Of a stretch of 24,694 bases of DNA, positions 1 to 5,713 are shown piece by piece (positions within the stretch are counted from its first letter, which is position 1; each line of letters begins with the position of its first letter). Source of the stretch: a virus; IMG/VR virus record IMGVR_UViG_3300020175_001000, positions 1-24,694 of that record. One strand, written 5' to 3'. The notes below the pieces were generated by a model that did not search any database, was not told the origin of the DNA, and was given only the letters and a program-made list of their open reading frames with translations. Made by a program: the position numbers and the translations under genes.

Positions 1-96
1 GAGTGGACAGATAGAATTGGTGCTGGTGAATATGGTATAGTGGTTGGTACAGATTTTGACCATAGGGGAATATCCATTGAAATCGATATTCCTTAA
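1..96 (+). CDS. 3' end of an unknown gene (partial)
   Basis: Frame 1 is open from the window edge to a TAA at 94-96 and encodes 31 residues starting EWTDRIGAGEYGIVVGTDFD and ending EIDIP. The composition (glycine/aspartate-rich, mixed hydrophobic strands) is protein-like rather than random. The next gene begins at 77 inside this frame, so the two overlap by 20 nt, as is usual in this genome. The fragment is too short to assign a family, and its start lies outside the window. The reading frame is moderately supported; the function is unknown. Confidence 0.5.
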   Translation, partial: EWTDRIGAGEYGIVVGTDFDHRGISIEIDIP

Positions 97-355
97 AATA
101 TTAAAATACTTTATAATAATATTCTTCTCACTACAAATAATAAGGGGTGAAGATTCCTTAGATGTTGAACTGAACTTAGATAGTTTGTGGGAAAACTATG
201 AGTGGGAAGAAATCCAAGATGTTGTTGATGTATATGCTGAAGTAGAACAAATTACAGCAGTTGCAGGAGTTCGTGGTTCTGAGGCAAAGTATGAGATATT
301 CAAGTATCTATACTACAGAAAATCAATGAAATCAAAAAAAATGAAAAAAAATTAA
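77..355 (+). CDS. small protein with N-terminal signal peptide or membrane anchor
   Basis: This encodes a 92-aa protein. I choose the TTG at 77 because AGGGGA (64-69) lies at good ribosome-binding distance; an upstream TTG at 44 has no such site. The N-terminus is a basic region (MKSIFLKILK), then a hydrophobic stretch (YFIIIFFSLQII), then RGED, which looks like a signal peptide or single membrane anchor. There is no cysteine, so it is not a lipoprotein. The exported part is acidic (residues about 20-60) and the C-terminal tail is strongly basic (KSMKSKKMKKN). No family is recognised. Roles such as spanin, superinfection exclusion or another envelope factor are possible but not shown by sequence. 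It precedes the non-coding region and has no visible terminator of its own. Confidence 0.6.
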   Translation: MKSIFLKILKYFIIIFFSLQIIRGEDSLDVELNLDSLWENYEWEEIQDVVDVYAEVEQITAVAGVRGSEAKYEIFKYLYYRKSMKSKKMKKN

Positions 356-368
356 AATAAAATGTATT

Positions 369-398
369 TTGAGAATTTATATATATATATATTATTAT
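369..398 (+). promoter_or_regulatory. sigma70-like promoter upstream of the structured RNA
   Basis: TTGAGA (369-374) and TATTAT (393-398) are separated by 18 nt, each one mismatch from the TTGACA/TATAAT consensus. A start near 405 would put transcription just before the closing helix of the RNA. The same 11-mer TTTTGAGAATT (367-377) occurs before gene 45 (13531-13541). The AT-rich spacer makes the exact -10 uncertain. Confidence 0.4.
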
Positions 399-404
399 AT
401 CAAA

Positions 405-850
405 TGATGATATAGAGTTTTTTGAAAATTGAGAAATCGGAAAGTACAGAGAGTAATTAGCTCTGTATGGGATTGGCTGAAAAATGAGTATACTTCGGAA
501 GCTCATAAGGCAATCTATGATTAGTTCGTGGTGAACCTACTTAGGTGTAAATCATTTCGGTAGTTGAGACATCAATAATCAGAAGTACTTGAAGAAAAAA
601 ACAGAAACGATTCTGTTGACCTTATTGTGGGTAAGGGTAATACTGAAATCCCACTTTATGACTGAACAAACTAAACTCTGAGAGTTAAGGTATTGGCATA
701 GAGGTTGTACTCGATTCGATGAGATTAACCATCTTGAGAATCACTTTCATAACTGAAAGATGTTAAGTATAAGGTAGAAAAAATCAGAGCTTCAAGTTGT
801 GAGTAATCGTTAATCTCACATCCCCAAGATTTCCAAATTTAGATAATATA
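405..850 (+). ncRNA. candidate large structured non-coding RNA (~420 nt)
   Basis: No convincing reading frame crosses this region; stops are frequent in every + frame. It instead holds many perfect inverted repeats. The ends pair: AAATT (426-430) and GAAATC (433-438) pair with GATTTC (828-833) and AATTT (836-840), interrupted by a 2x2 internal loop. Inside are 445-451/461-467, 484-488/502-506 (with inner CTT/AAG, apical TTCG), 517-522/550-555, 601-606/611-616, 620-624/632-636, 627-631/650-654 (forming a pseudoknot with the previous helix), 674-678/682-686, 725-733/759-766 (8 bp with one bulged C) and 798-803/815-820. A promoter-like sequence precedes it and an intrinsic terminator follows. 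I do not see tmRNA, RNase P, riboswitch or tRNA landmarks. Size and complexity recall the phage-associated ornate RNAs (ROOL, GOLLD), but I cannot assign it to either. Boundaries are approximate and no covariation has been tested. Confidence 0.6.
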
Positions 851-920
851 AAAAATGGCCACATGATTTTTAGTTTCCACTTATAAATAAACTTAAAAAA
901 CTAGCTGGCCATTTTTTTTT
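851..920 (+). terminator. intrinsic terminator after the structured RNA
   Basis: AAAAATGGCC (851-860) pairs with GGCCATTTTT (907-916), a 10-bp perfect stem with a 46-nt A/T-rich loop, and the T run continues to 920. It would end the upstream RNA and separate it from the gene 32 transcript. Confidence 0.75.
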
Positions 921-937
921 TACAAATAATGAAAAAG

Positions 938-1027
938 ATTACATTTTTAGCAATCAAGGTTATACTTATTATTGTATCGATAAATGATACCACTAATAAA
1001 TACAAAATAAACATAAACAAATAGGAG
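938..1027 (+). promoter_or_regulatory. gene 32 leader: weak promoter, hairpin and A-rich operator-like tract
   Basis: A possible promoter is ATTACA (938-943), 17 nt, TATACT (961-966). Downstream, TTATT (966-970) and GTATC (974-978) pair with GATAC (986-990) and AATAA (995-999) to form an interrupted hairpin. It is followed by a 22-nt tract (1001-1022) containing no G, then AGGAG (1023-1027), 8 nt before the ATG. In T4, gp32 represses its own translation by nucleating on a leader pseudoknot and coating an unstructured A/U-rich stretch up to the start codon. The layout here is analogous, but I see a hairpin rather than a proven pseudoknot. Confidence 0.4.
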
Positions 1028-1035
1028 ATTAAGTA

Positions 1036-1791
1036 ATGGACTTAAACGCAATTAAAAAACGACTCAATCAGTTACAAACCACAAACAATCGTACTTCCAG
1101 TCTTTGGAAACCACAACCAGGTAAAACTCAAATAAGAATCGTTCCTTATGCATTCAATAAAGATAATCCTTTCATTGAATTATTTTTCCACTACAATCTG
1201 AACAATCGTTCATATCTTTCACCAATTTCTTTCGGTAGACCAGACCCAATTGAGGAGTTTGCTCAGAAACTAAAAGGAAGTGGTAGTAAAGAAGATTATC
1301 AGCTATCAAGGAAACTTGAAGCAAAGATGAGAACTTTTGCACCAGTAGTAGTTAGAGGAGAAGAGAAACAAGGAGTGAAATTTTGGGGATTTGGAAAGAC
1401 AGTTTATCAAGAACTTCTTTCTATAATCGCAGACCCTGATTATGGTGATATCACCGACCCAGTAAATGGTCGTGATGTTGTTGTGGAATTTATCACAGCT
1501 GAAGAAAGTGGTGCGAGTTTTCCAAAAACTAACATTCGTGTCAAACCTAATCAAACATCGATTTCTGATGAACCAGATGTACTTGAATTGGTTAAAACCC
1601 AACAAGACATCAAGGAAATCTATCAAGAGTTAGCATATGATGACCTTACAGACGTGCTGAATGAATGGTTGAATCCAAATGAGGATTCTACTGAAACAGA
1701 AACTAAAGAAAAAGAAGTTTCTACTTCAGAACTTTCATCTGCCAAAGTAAGTAATACAGGTGATGCTTTTGACGAATTGTTCAAATCGTAA
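1036..1791 (+). CDS. 32: single-stranded DNA-binding protein gp32
   Basis: This 251-aa protein is the T4-type helix-destabilising protein that coats ssDNA at forks and recombination intermediates and coordinates helicase, polymerase and UvsX. Visible features are a basic N-terminus (MDLNAIKKRLNQLQ) matching the cooperativity region, the opening SLWKPQPGKTQIRIVPY of the OB-fold core, conserved aromatics (FFHYNLNNRSYLSP; KFWGFGKTVYQELL), a long acidic Ser/Thr/Glu linker (about 220-240) and the terminal FDELFKS acidic peptide that recruits partners in T4. It is shorter than T4 gp32 (301 aa) and contains no cysteine, so the T4-type Cys/His zinc site is absent. The ATG has AGGAG 8 nt upstream. It opens the replication block directly before uvsX. 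Confidence 0.9.
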   Translation: MDLNAIKKRLNQLQTTNNRTSSLWKPQPGKTQIRIVPYAFNKDNPFIELFFHYNLNNRSYLSPISFGRPDPIEEFAQKLKGSGSKEDYQLSRKLEAKMRTFAPVVVRGEEKQGVKFWGFGKTVYQELLSIIADPDYGDITDPVNGRDVVVEFITAEESGASFPKTNIRVKPNQTSISDEPDVLELVKTQQDIKEIYQELAYDDLTDVLNEWLNPNEDSTETETKEKEVSTSELSSAKVSNTGDAFDELFKS

Positions 1792-1811
1792 ATTGAATAG
1801 ATAATAATATA

Positions 1812-1875
1812 TAGTGTGTGGCAACATACAACAAAAGTAGAGATGGGTGTTATTGTATTCCCTAACTACACACTA
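1812..1875 (+). promoter_or_regulatory. structured leader hairpin of uvsX
   Basis: TAGTGTGT (1812-1819) pairs perfectly with ACACACTA (1868-1875). Nested inside, ATACAA (1826-1831) pairs with TTGTAT (1853-1858). The base of the hairpin lies 7 nt before AAGGAG (1883-1888) of uvsX. There is no T run, so it is not a standard terminator. A translational control element or an mRNA-processing site is more likely. Confidence 0.45.
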
Positions 1876-1894
1876 TTAACTTAAGGAGATTAGG

Positions 1895-2995
1895 ATGGCA
1901 TCAGTAAATGATGTATTGGCCTCAACATTGGCCGATAGTTTAAATAAAAAATTCAAAGATACTAAGGTAGCATACTTCTTAGATGGAAGTGATTCAACAC
2001 CAACAGATATAAAAGATTTTATCTCAACAGGTAGTTCCATGTTGGATTTGGCTATATCAAATAGACCAGATGGTGGTATTGCAGTTGGTAGAATTACAGA
2101 AATCAATGGATTAGAATCAAGTGGTAAATCACTACTTGGTGCTCATATTCTTGCAGAGACTCAGAAGAAAGGTGGTGTGGCAGTTTATATTGATACTGAA
2201 ACATCTGTTTCCCAAGAGTTCTTGGAAGTAATTGGTGTTGATATGAACAAAATGTTATATCTACACTTAGAGACTGTAGAGGATATCTTTGAAGCTATTG
2301 ATGAAATAGTAACAAAAGTTAGAGAATCAGACAAAGATAGGTTAGTAACTATTATGGTTGATTCACTTGCAGCCGCATCTACGAAAGTAGAAATGGAATC
2401 TGATTTTGAGAAAGATGGTTGGGCAACTGCTAAGGCAATCATTATTAGTAAGGCAATGAGAAAGATTACTCAGATGATTGGTAGACAGAAAATAGCTCTC
2501 GTATTCACAAATCAGTTAAGACAAAAATTAGGTGTTATGTTTGGAGACCCTTGGACAACAAGTGGTGGAAAAGCATTACCATTCCATGCTTCAACAAGAA
2601 TCAGATTGAAGAACATGGGACAAATCAAAGACACGGCAAAGAATGTTCTTGGTATGAAGTGTAGAGCACAGATTGTCAAGAATAGATTAGGCCCACCTTT
2701 AAGACATACCGATTATGATATGTACTTCGATAGAGGTATAGATAATTATGGTGCATGGTTGACTGTGTTGAAAGAACACAAGTTAGTTAAATCAGGTGGT
2801 GCATGGTACACTCTTACAGACCAAAATGGTAAAGACCATAAGTTTTTATCAAAGGATTGGGAAGAGTTGATTGCCAGTAATGATGAGTTGAAAGACTATG
2901 TCTATGGTATCATTTGTGATAAGGTTATATTACAATACAAAGATAAACTTGGTATTGATGATGTAGAGTTCACAGATGAGGTTATAGGTGATTAA
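1895..2995 (+). CDS. uvsX: UvsX, RecA-like recombinase
   Basis: This 366-aa protein is the phage RecA/RAD51-family recombinase that forms filaments on ssDNA and drives strand exchange for recombination-dependent replication. The Walker A loop GLESSGKS is at residues 72-79. The Walker B strand is in LVTIMVDSLAAAS (about 150-162). A DNA-binding loop region resembles LVFTNQLRQKLGVMFGDP, followed by TSGGKALPFHAS as in RecA-like cores. The length is near T4 UvsX (391 aa). The ATG has AAGGAG (1883-1888) upstream and is preceded by a structured leader. The stop overlaps the start of the next gene by 8 nt, suggesting translational coupling with the RNase H homologue. Confidence 0.92.
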   Translation: MASVNDVLASTLADSLNKKFKDTKVAYFLDGSDSTPTDIKDFISTGSSMLDLAISNRPDGGIAVGRITEINGLESSGKSLLGAHILAETQKKGGVAVYIDTETSVSQEFLEVIGVDMNKMLYLHLETVEDIFEAIDEIVTKVRESDKDRLVTIMVDSLAAASTKVEMESDFEKDGWATAKAIIISKAMRKITQMIGRQKIALVFTNQLRQKLGVMFGDPWTTSGGKALPFHASTRIRLKNMGQIKDTAKNVLGMKCRAQIVKNRLGPPLRHTDYDMYFDRGIDNYGAWLTVLKEHKLVKSGGAWYTLTDQNGKDHKFLSKDWEELIASNDELKDYVYGIICDKVILQYKDKLGIDDVEFTDEVIGD

Positions 2996-4043
2996 TAAGA
3001 GACACTTATCAATATTTGAAGAGATTAAGAAATCTGGCGGTAAAGTAGATAGTGGTGAACCAAACGACTCGGTTTTACTTATAGATGGTTTGAACACTTT
3101 TATTAGAGTGTTCACCGCAATACCTACTACTAATGAGGATGGAATTCACATTGGTGGAATAGTAGGTTTTTTAAGGTCTTTGGCTTTCACTATAAATATG
3201 GTTAGACCTACACGAACTATCATAGTATTTGATGGTAAAGGTGGGTCTAATCGCCGTAGAAAGATATTTCCTGAATATAAGGCAGGAAGAAAAATGTCTC
3301 TAAGGTTAAATAGATTTACAGATGTTTCTTTGACTCGTGAACAAGAACATAAGATGATGATTCAACAATTAAATCGAGTGATTGAATATCTTGAATGTTT
3401 ACCATTAACAATAACAAATGTTCCTAATATAGAAGCAGATGATGTTATTGGGTATGCATCAAAACATTGTTTCAAAGATAATTGTACAATCATGTCAACC
3501 GATAAAGATTTTCTTCAGTTGGTAGATGAACGAATCAAGGTATGGTCACCAACGAAGAAAAAGATGTACGATGAAGAAAGAATACTAAATGAATATGGTA
3601 TCAATGCAACAAACTTTTTACTATTCAGAACAATGGATGGTGATAAATCAGATGGAATACCTGGAATCAAGGGTGCAGGAATAAAAACATTATTAAAAAT
3701 GTTTCCTTGGCTTGCTTCCCCACACAAACATTCCATTGATGATTTATTAAAAAGTGCAGAACCTAAAAGAAAACAATTCAAACTATGTGAACAGATAGTA
3801 AACTCAGAAGACCAATTACTTTTAAATAAGAAACTAATGGATTTAGATGATTTAAACATATCTGGTCATAGTAAACGAACTATTCAAACGCTAGTAGAGA
3901 ATCCAATTCAACGAATGGTTAAGCACAAGTTTCAGAAGATGTTCTTAGAGGATAAAATGTATACTGCATTACCTAATCTTGATAGTTGGTTACACTCAAC
4001 ATTTAATAGATTAAATCATATGGCAGAGAAGACACATGGGTAG
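2988..4043 (+). CDS. rnh: RNase H / 5'-3' flap exonuclease (T4 Rnh type)
   Basis: This 351-aa member of the FEN1/Pol I 5'-nuclease family removes RNA primers and flaps on the lagging strand. Metal-binding motifs are visible in order: LLIDGLNTFIR (N-terminal Asp), IIVFDGKGGSNRRRKIFPEYK (Asp followed by the basic clamp), NIEADDVIGY and MSTDKDFLQLV, then the helix-hairpin-helix-like MDGDKSDGIPGIKGAGIKT. The order and spacing fit T4 RNase H (305 aa). The start is a GTG overlapping the uvsX stop. Its own stop overlaps the start of the next small gene by 8 nt. Confidence 0.88.
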   Translation: MINKRHLSIFEEIKKSGGKVDSGEPNDSVLLIDGLNTFIRVFTAIPTTNEDGIHIGGIVGFLRSLAFTINMVRPTRTIIVFDGKGGSNRRRKIFPEYKAGRKMSLRLNRFTDVSLTREQEHKMMIQQLNRVIEYLECLPLTITNVPNIEADDVIGYASKHCFKDNCTIMSTDKDFLQLVDERIKVWSPTKKKMYDEERILNEYGINATNFLLFRTMDGDKSDGIPGIKGAGIKTLLKMFPWLASPHKHSIDDLLKSAEPKRKQFKLCEQIVNSEDQLLLNKKLMDLDDLNISGHSKRTIQTLVENPIQRMVKHKFQKMFLEDKMYTALPNLDSWLHSTFNRLNHMAEKTHG

Positions 4044-4224
4044 GAAGAAGAAATATTTTACAGCAAAAGAGAAACGAGATGCACAAAGAAAGTGGCAGAT
4101 GGAACATTACAAACGAAATGCTGATAGGATAAAAGCAAAAGCACGACAGAGATATCGTGATATGAAAAGAACGGAATTTTATGATAAAAAAATACAAGAT
4201 TTGTATGGCAATCTTGATACTTAA
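4036..4224 (+). CDS. small highly basic protein of unknown function
   Basis: A 62-aa protein rich in Lys/Arg (MGRKKKYFTAKEKRDAQRKW and onward) with tyrosine-containing helical segments such as RQRYRDMKRTEFYDKK. The ATG at 4036 overlaps the end of rnh, and the next gene starts 12 nt downstream, so it sits inside the operon. The composition suggests nucleic-acid binding. The YFTAKEKR...HYKRNADRIKAKARQRYRD pattern resembles the short basic leader often seen before HNH or AP2-type nucleases, but no nuclease domain follows. In T4 the helicase loader gp59 and primase gp61 work with gp41. This protein is too short for either, and I do not assign one. Confidence 0.6.
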   Translation: MGRKKKYFTAKEKRDAQRKWQMEHYKRNADRIKAKARQRYRDMKRTEFYDKKIQDLYGNLDT

Positions 4225-4236
4225 TAATAGGTTATA

Positions 4237-5598
4237 ATGAGTGAATCTTTAACACAATACGGAACAAATTTTCAAAGTAAGATGCTTACATCTTTAATCA
4301 CAGATGTAAAGTATACAAAAACAATTTTAGATATCTTAGAGATAAGTTACTTCGATTCAGATAGTAACAAATTCATAATCAAATCCATCAAGGATTATTT
4401 CAAAAAATACAAAACCACACCAACAATGGAAGCATTAAAAGTTATTGTTGATGAGGTAGATAATGATGTGTTAAAAACATCCATAGTAGATGGATTAAGA
4501 AGTGCATGGCAACATCGTGAATCACCAGATTTAGCTTTTGTAAAAGAGAAATCTCTTGAGTTTTGTAAGAACCAAGTTGTAAAGAATGCAATTATGGAAT
4601 CAGTTGAATTATTAGAAGTACAGAAGTATGATGAAATAAAAACCATTATAGATGAAGCTATGAAGGCGGGTGTAGAAACTGATATCGGACACGAATACAT
4701 CACAGGTTTAGAGGAGAGATTATCCAAACAAACAAGAGTATGTTTACCTACACAATGGGATAGTGTAAATGATTTGATGGATGGTGGATTGGCAGGTGGT
4801 GAGTTGGGTGTGATTGTTGCTCCTGCTGGTATTGGTAAATCTTGGACTCTTCAAGCATTGGGTGCTCATGCAGTTGCACAAGGAAAGACGGTACTTCATT
4901 ATACATTAGAGTTAAATGCTCAGTATGTAGGGTTAAGATATGATACAATAGTAAGTGGACAACCAACAGGTAACTTACAATACTATAAAGAAGAAGTACA
5001 ACAAAAGATTTCAAAGTTAAAGGGTGAGTTAATCATCAAATATTATCCAACAAAAAGTGCAAGTGTTAATACTCTTGCAGCACATATACAACAATGTGAG
5101 ATGAGAGGTATAAAACCAGATATGATTATTGTGGATTATGCAGATATTATGAAATCTACACAACACTTCAATGAAAAAAGACATCAAATAGGTCATGTGT
5201 ATGAAGAACTACGAGGTATGGCAGGTGAGTTTGATATACCATTATGGACAGCATCTCAAGCTAATCGTTCAGCATTAGAAGAAGATGTGATTGGAGCAGA
5301 TAAAGTATCAGAAGATTATTCAAAGGTTATGACAGCAGATTTTGTTATGAGTATGAGTAGAAAAGTAGAAGATAAGATTGCTAACACAGGTAGATTCCAT
5401 GTTATTAAGAATAGATTTGGGCCAGATGGTATTACATTCCCTGCTACTATCAACACTAATACAGGTTTTATACAAATCTATGAAACAAACACACAAGGTG
5501 GTAAAGAAGTACAAGGAAAAATGAATAATGCTGATGAATATATTCGTAAAACATTGGCACAGAAGAAGAAAGATTTTGATGGCGAAGGGTTTGAATAA
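4237..5598 (+). CDS. 41: replicative DNA helicase gp41 (DnaB family)
   Basis: A 453-aa helicase, close to T4 gp41 (475 aa), which encircles the lagging strand as a hexamer and unwinds the fork. The N-terminal helical domain (about 1-150) is followed by the RecA-fold motor. Walker A is APAGIGKS at 195-202. TVLHYTLELNAQYVGLRYD matches the DnaB H1a region. Walker B is PDMIIVDYADIMK. A sensor/arginine region is PLWTASQANRSA, and a late motif includes FHVIKNRFGPDGITFPA. The acidic C-terminus ends DFDGEGFE. The ribosome-binding site is weak (TAGG). A TTCGAA hairpin and a new promoter-like region follow the stop. Confidence 0.92.
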   Translation: MSESLTQYGTNFQSKMLTSLITDVKYTKTILDILEISYFDSDSNKFIIKSIKDYFKKYKTTPTMEALKVIVDEVDNDVLKTSIVDGLRSAWQHRESPDLAFVKEKSLEFCKNQVVKNAIMESVELLEVQKYDEIKTIIDEAMKAGVETDIGHEYITGLEERLSKQTRVCLPTQWDSVNDLMDGGLAGGELGVIVAPAGIGKSWTLQALGAHAVAQGKTVLHYTLELNAQYVGLRYDTIVSGQPTGNLQYYKEEVQQKISKLKGELIIKYYPTKSASVNTLAAHIQQCEMRGIKPDMIIVDYADIMKSTQHFNEKRHQIGHVYEELRGMAGEFDIPLWTASQANRSALEEDVIGADKVSEDYSKVMTADFVMSMSRKVEDKIANTGRFHVIKNRFGPDGITFPATINTNTGFIQIYETNTQGGKEVQGKMNNADEYIRKTLAQKKKDFDGEGFE

Positions 5599-5630
5599 AA
5601 CTTCGAAGAAAATCTTTTTAAAACTTCGAA
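5597..5630 (+). repeat. AAAACTTCGAA direct repeat forming a hairpin
   Basis: AAAACTTCGAA occurs at 5597-5607 and 5620-5630. Because TTCGAA is palindromic, TTCGAAG (5602-5608) also pairs with CTTCGAA (5624-5630) around an A/T loop. It lies between the gene 41 stop and the reductase promoter region. It may be a weak terminator or RNA-stability hairpin, but no T run follows on this strand. Confidence 0.4.
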
Positions 5631-5644
5631 AAAATTAAAAAACT

Positions 5645-5673
5645 TTGTATTATCTGCTGTATATATAATACTT
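5645..5673 (+). promoter_or_regulatory. promoter-like region upstream of the ribonucleotide reductase
   Basis: An exact TATAAT is at 5664-5669 and TTGTAT at 5645-5650. Their 13-nt spacing is too short for a textbook sigma70 promoter, so either the -35 is dispensable or AATACT (5667-5672) is the -10, with 16-nt spacing. The motif ATACTTATTTAT (5668-5679) recurs before gene 62 (23558-23569) and, truncated, before gene 32 (962-970). AAGGAG (5702-5707) follows. Confidence 0.35.
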
Positions 5674-5713
5674 ATTTATCGGAGAAAACAAGTTTTAAAT
5701 TAAGGAGACAAGA

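Noticed and set aside
300-506. 68-codon open frame on the - strand
   Set aside because: It overlaps the end of the signal-peptide gene and the start of the structured RNA, all convincing genes are on the + strand, and the protein is low-complexity F/I/S. It is explained by AT-rich non-coding sequence.
405-850. tmRNA, RNase P RNA or tRNA cluster in the non-coding region
   Set aside because: No TTCGAATCC-type T arm, CCA end, tag reading frame or RNase P core motifs are visible, and the closing helix is A/T-rich.
882-889. TATAAATA, a T4 late promoter consensus, in the terminator loop (also at 10619-10626)
   Set aside because: The same octamer occurs inside the reductase coding region at 5746-5753, and a few copies are expected by chance in such AT-rich DNA. 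No independent sign of late transcription is seen.
5599-5713. Cobalamin riboswitch before the B12-dependent reductase
   Set aside because: The gap is only 115 nt, too short for the roughly 200-nt aptamer, and no B12-box-like sequence is present. The same is true of the 81-nt gap before the receptor gene.
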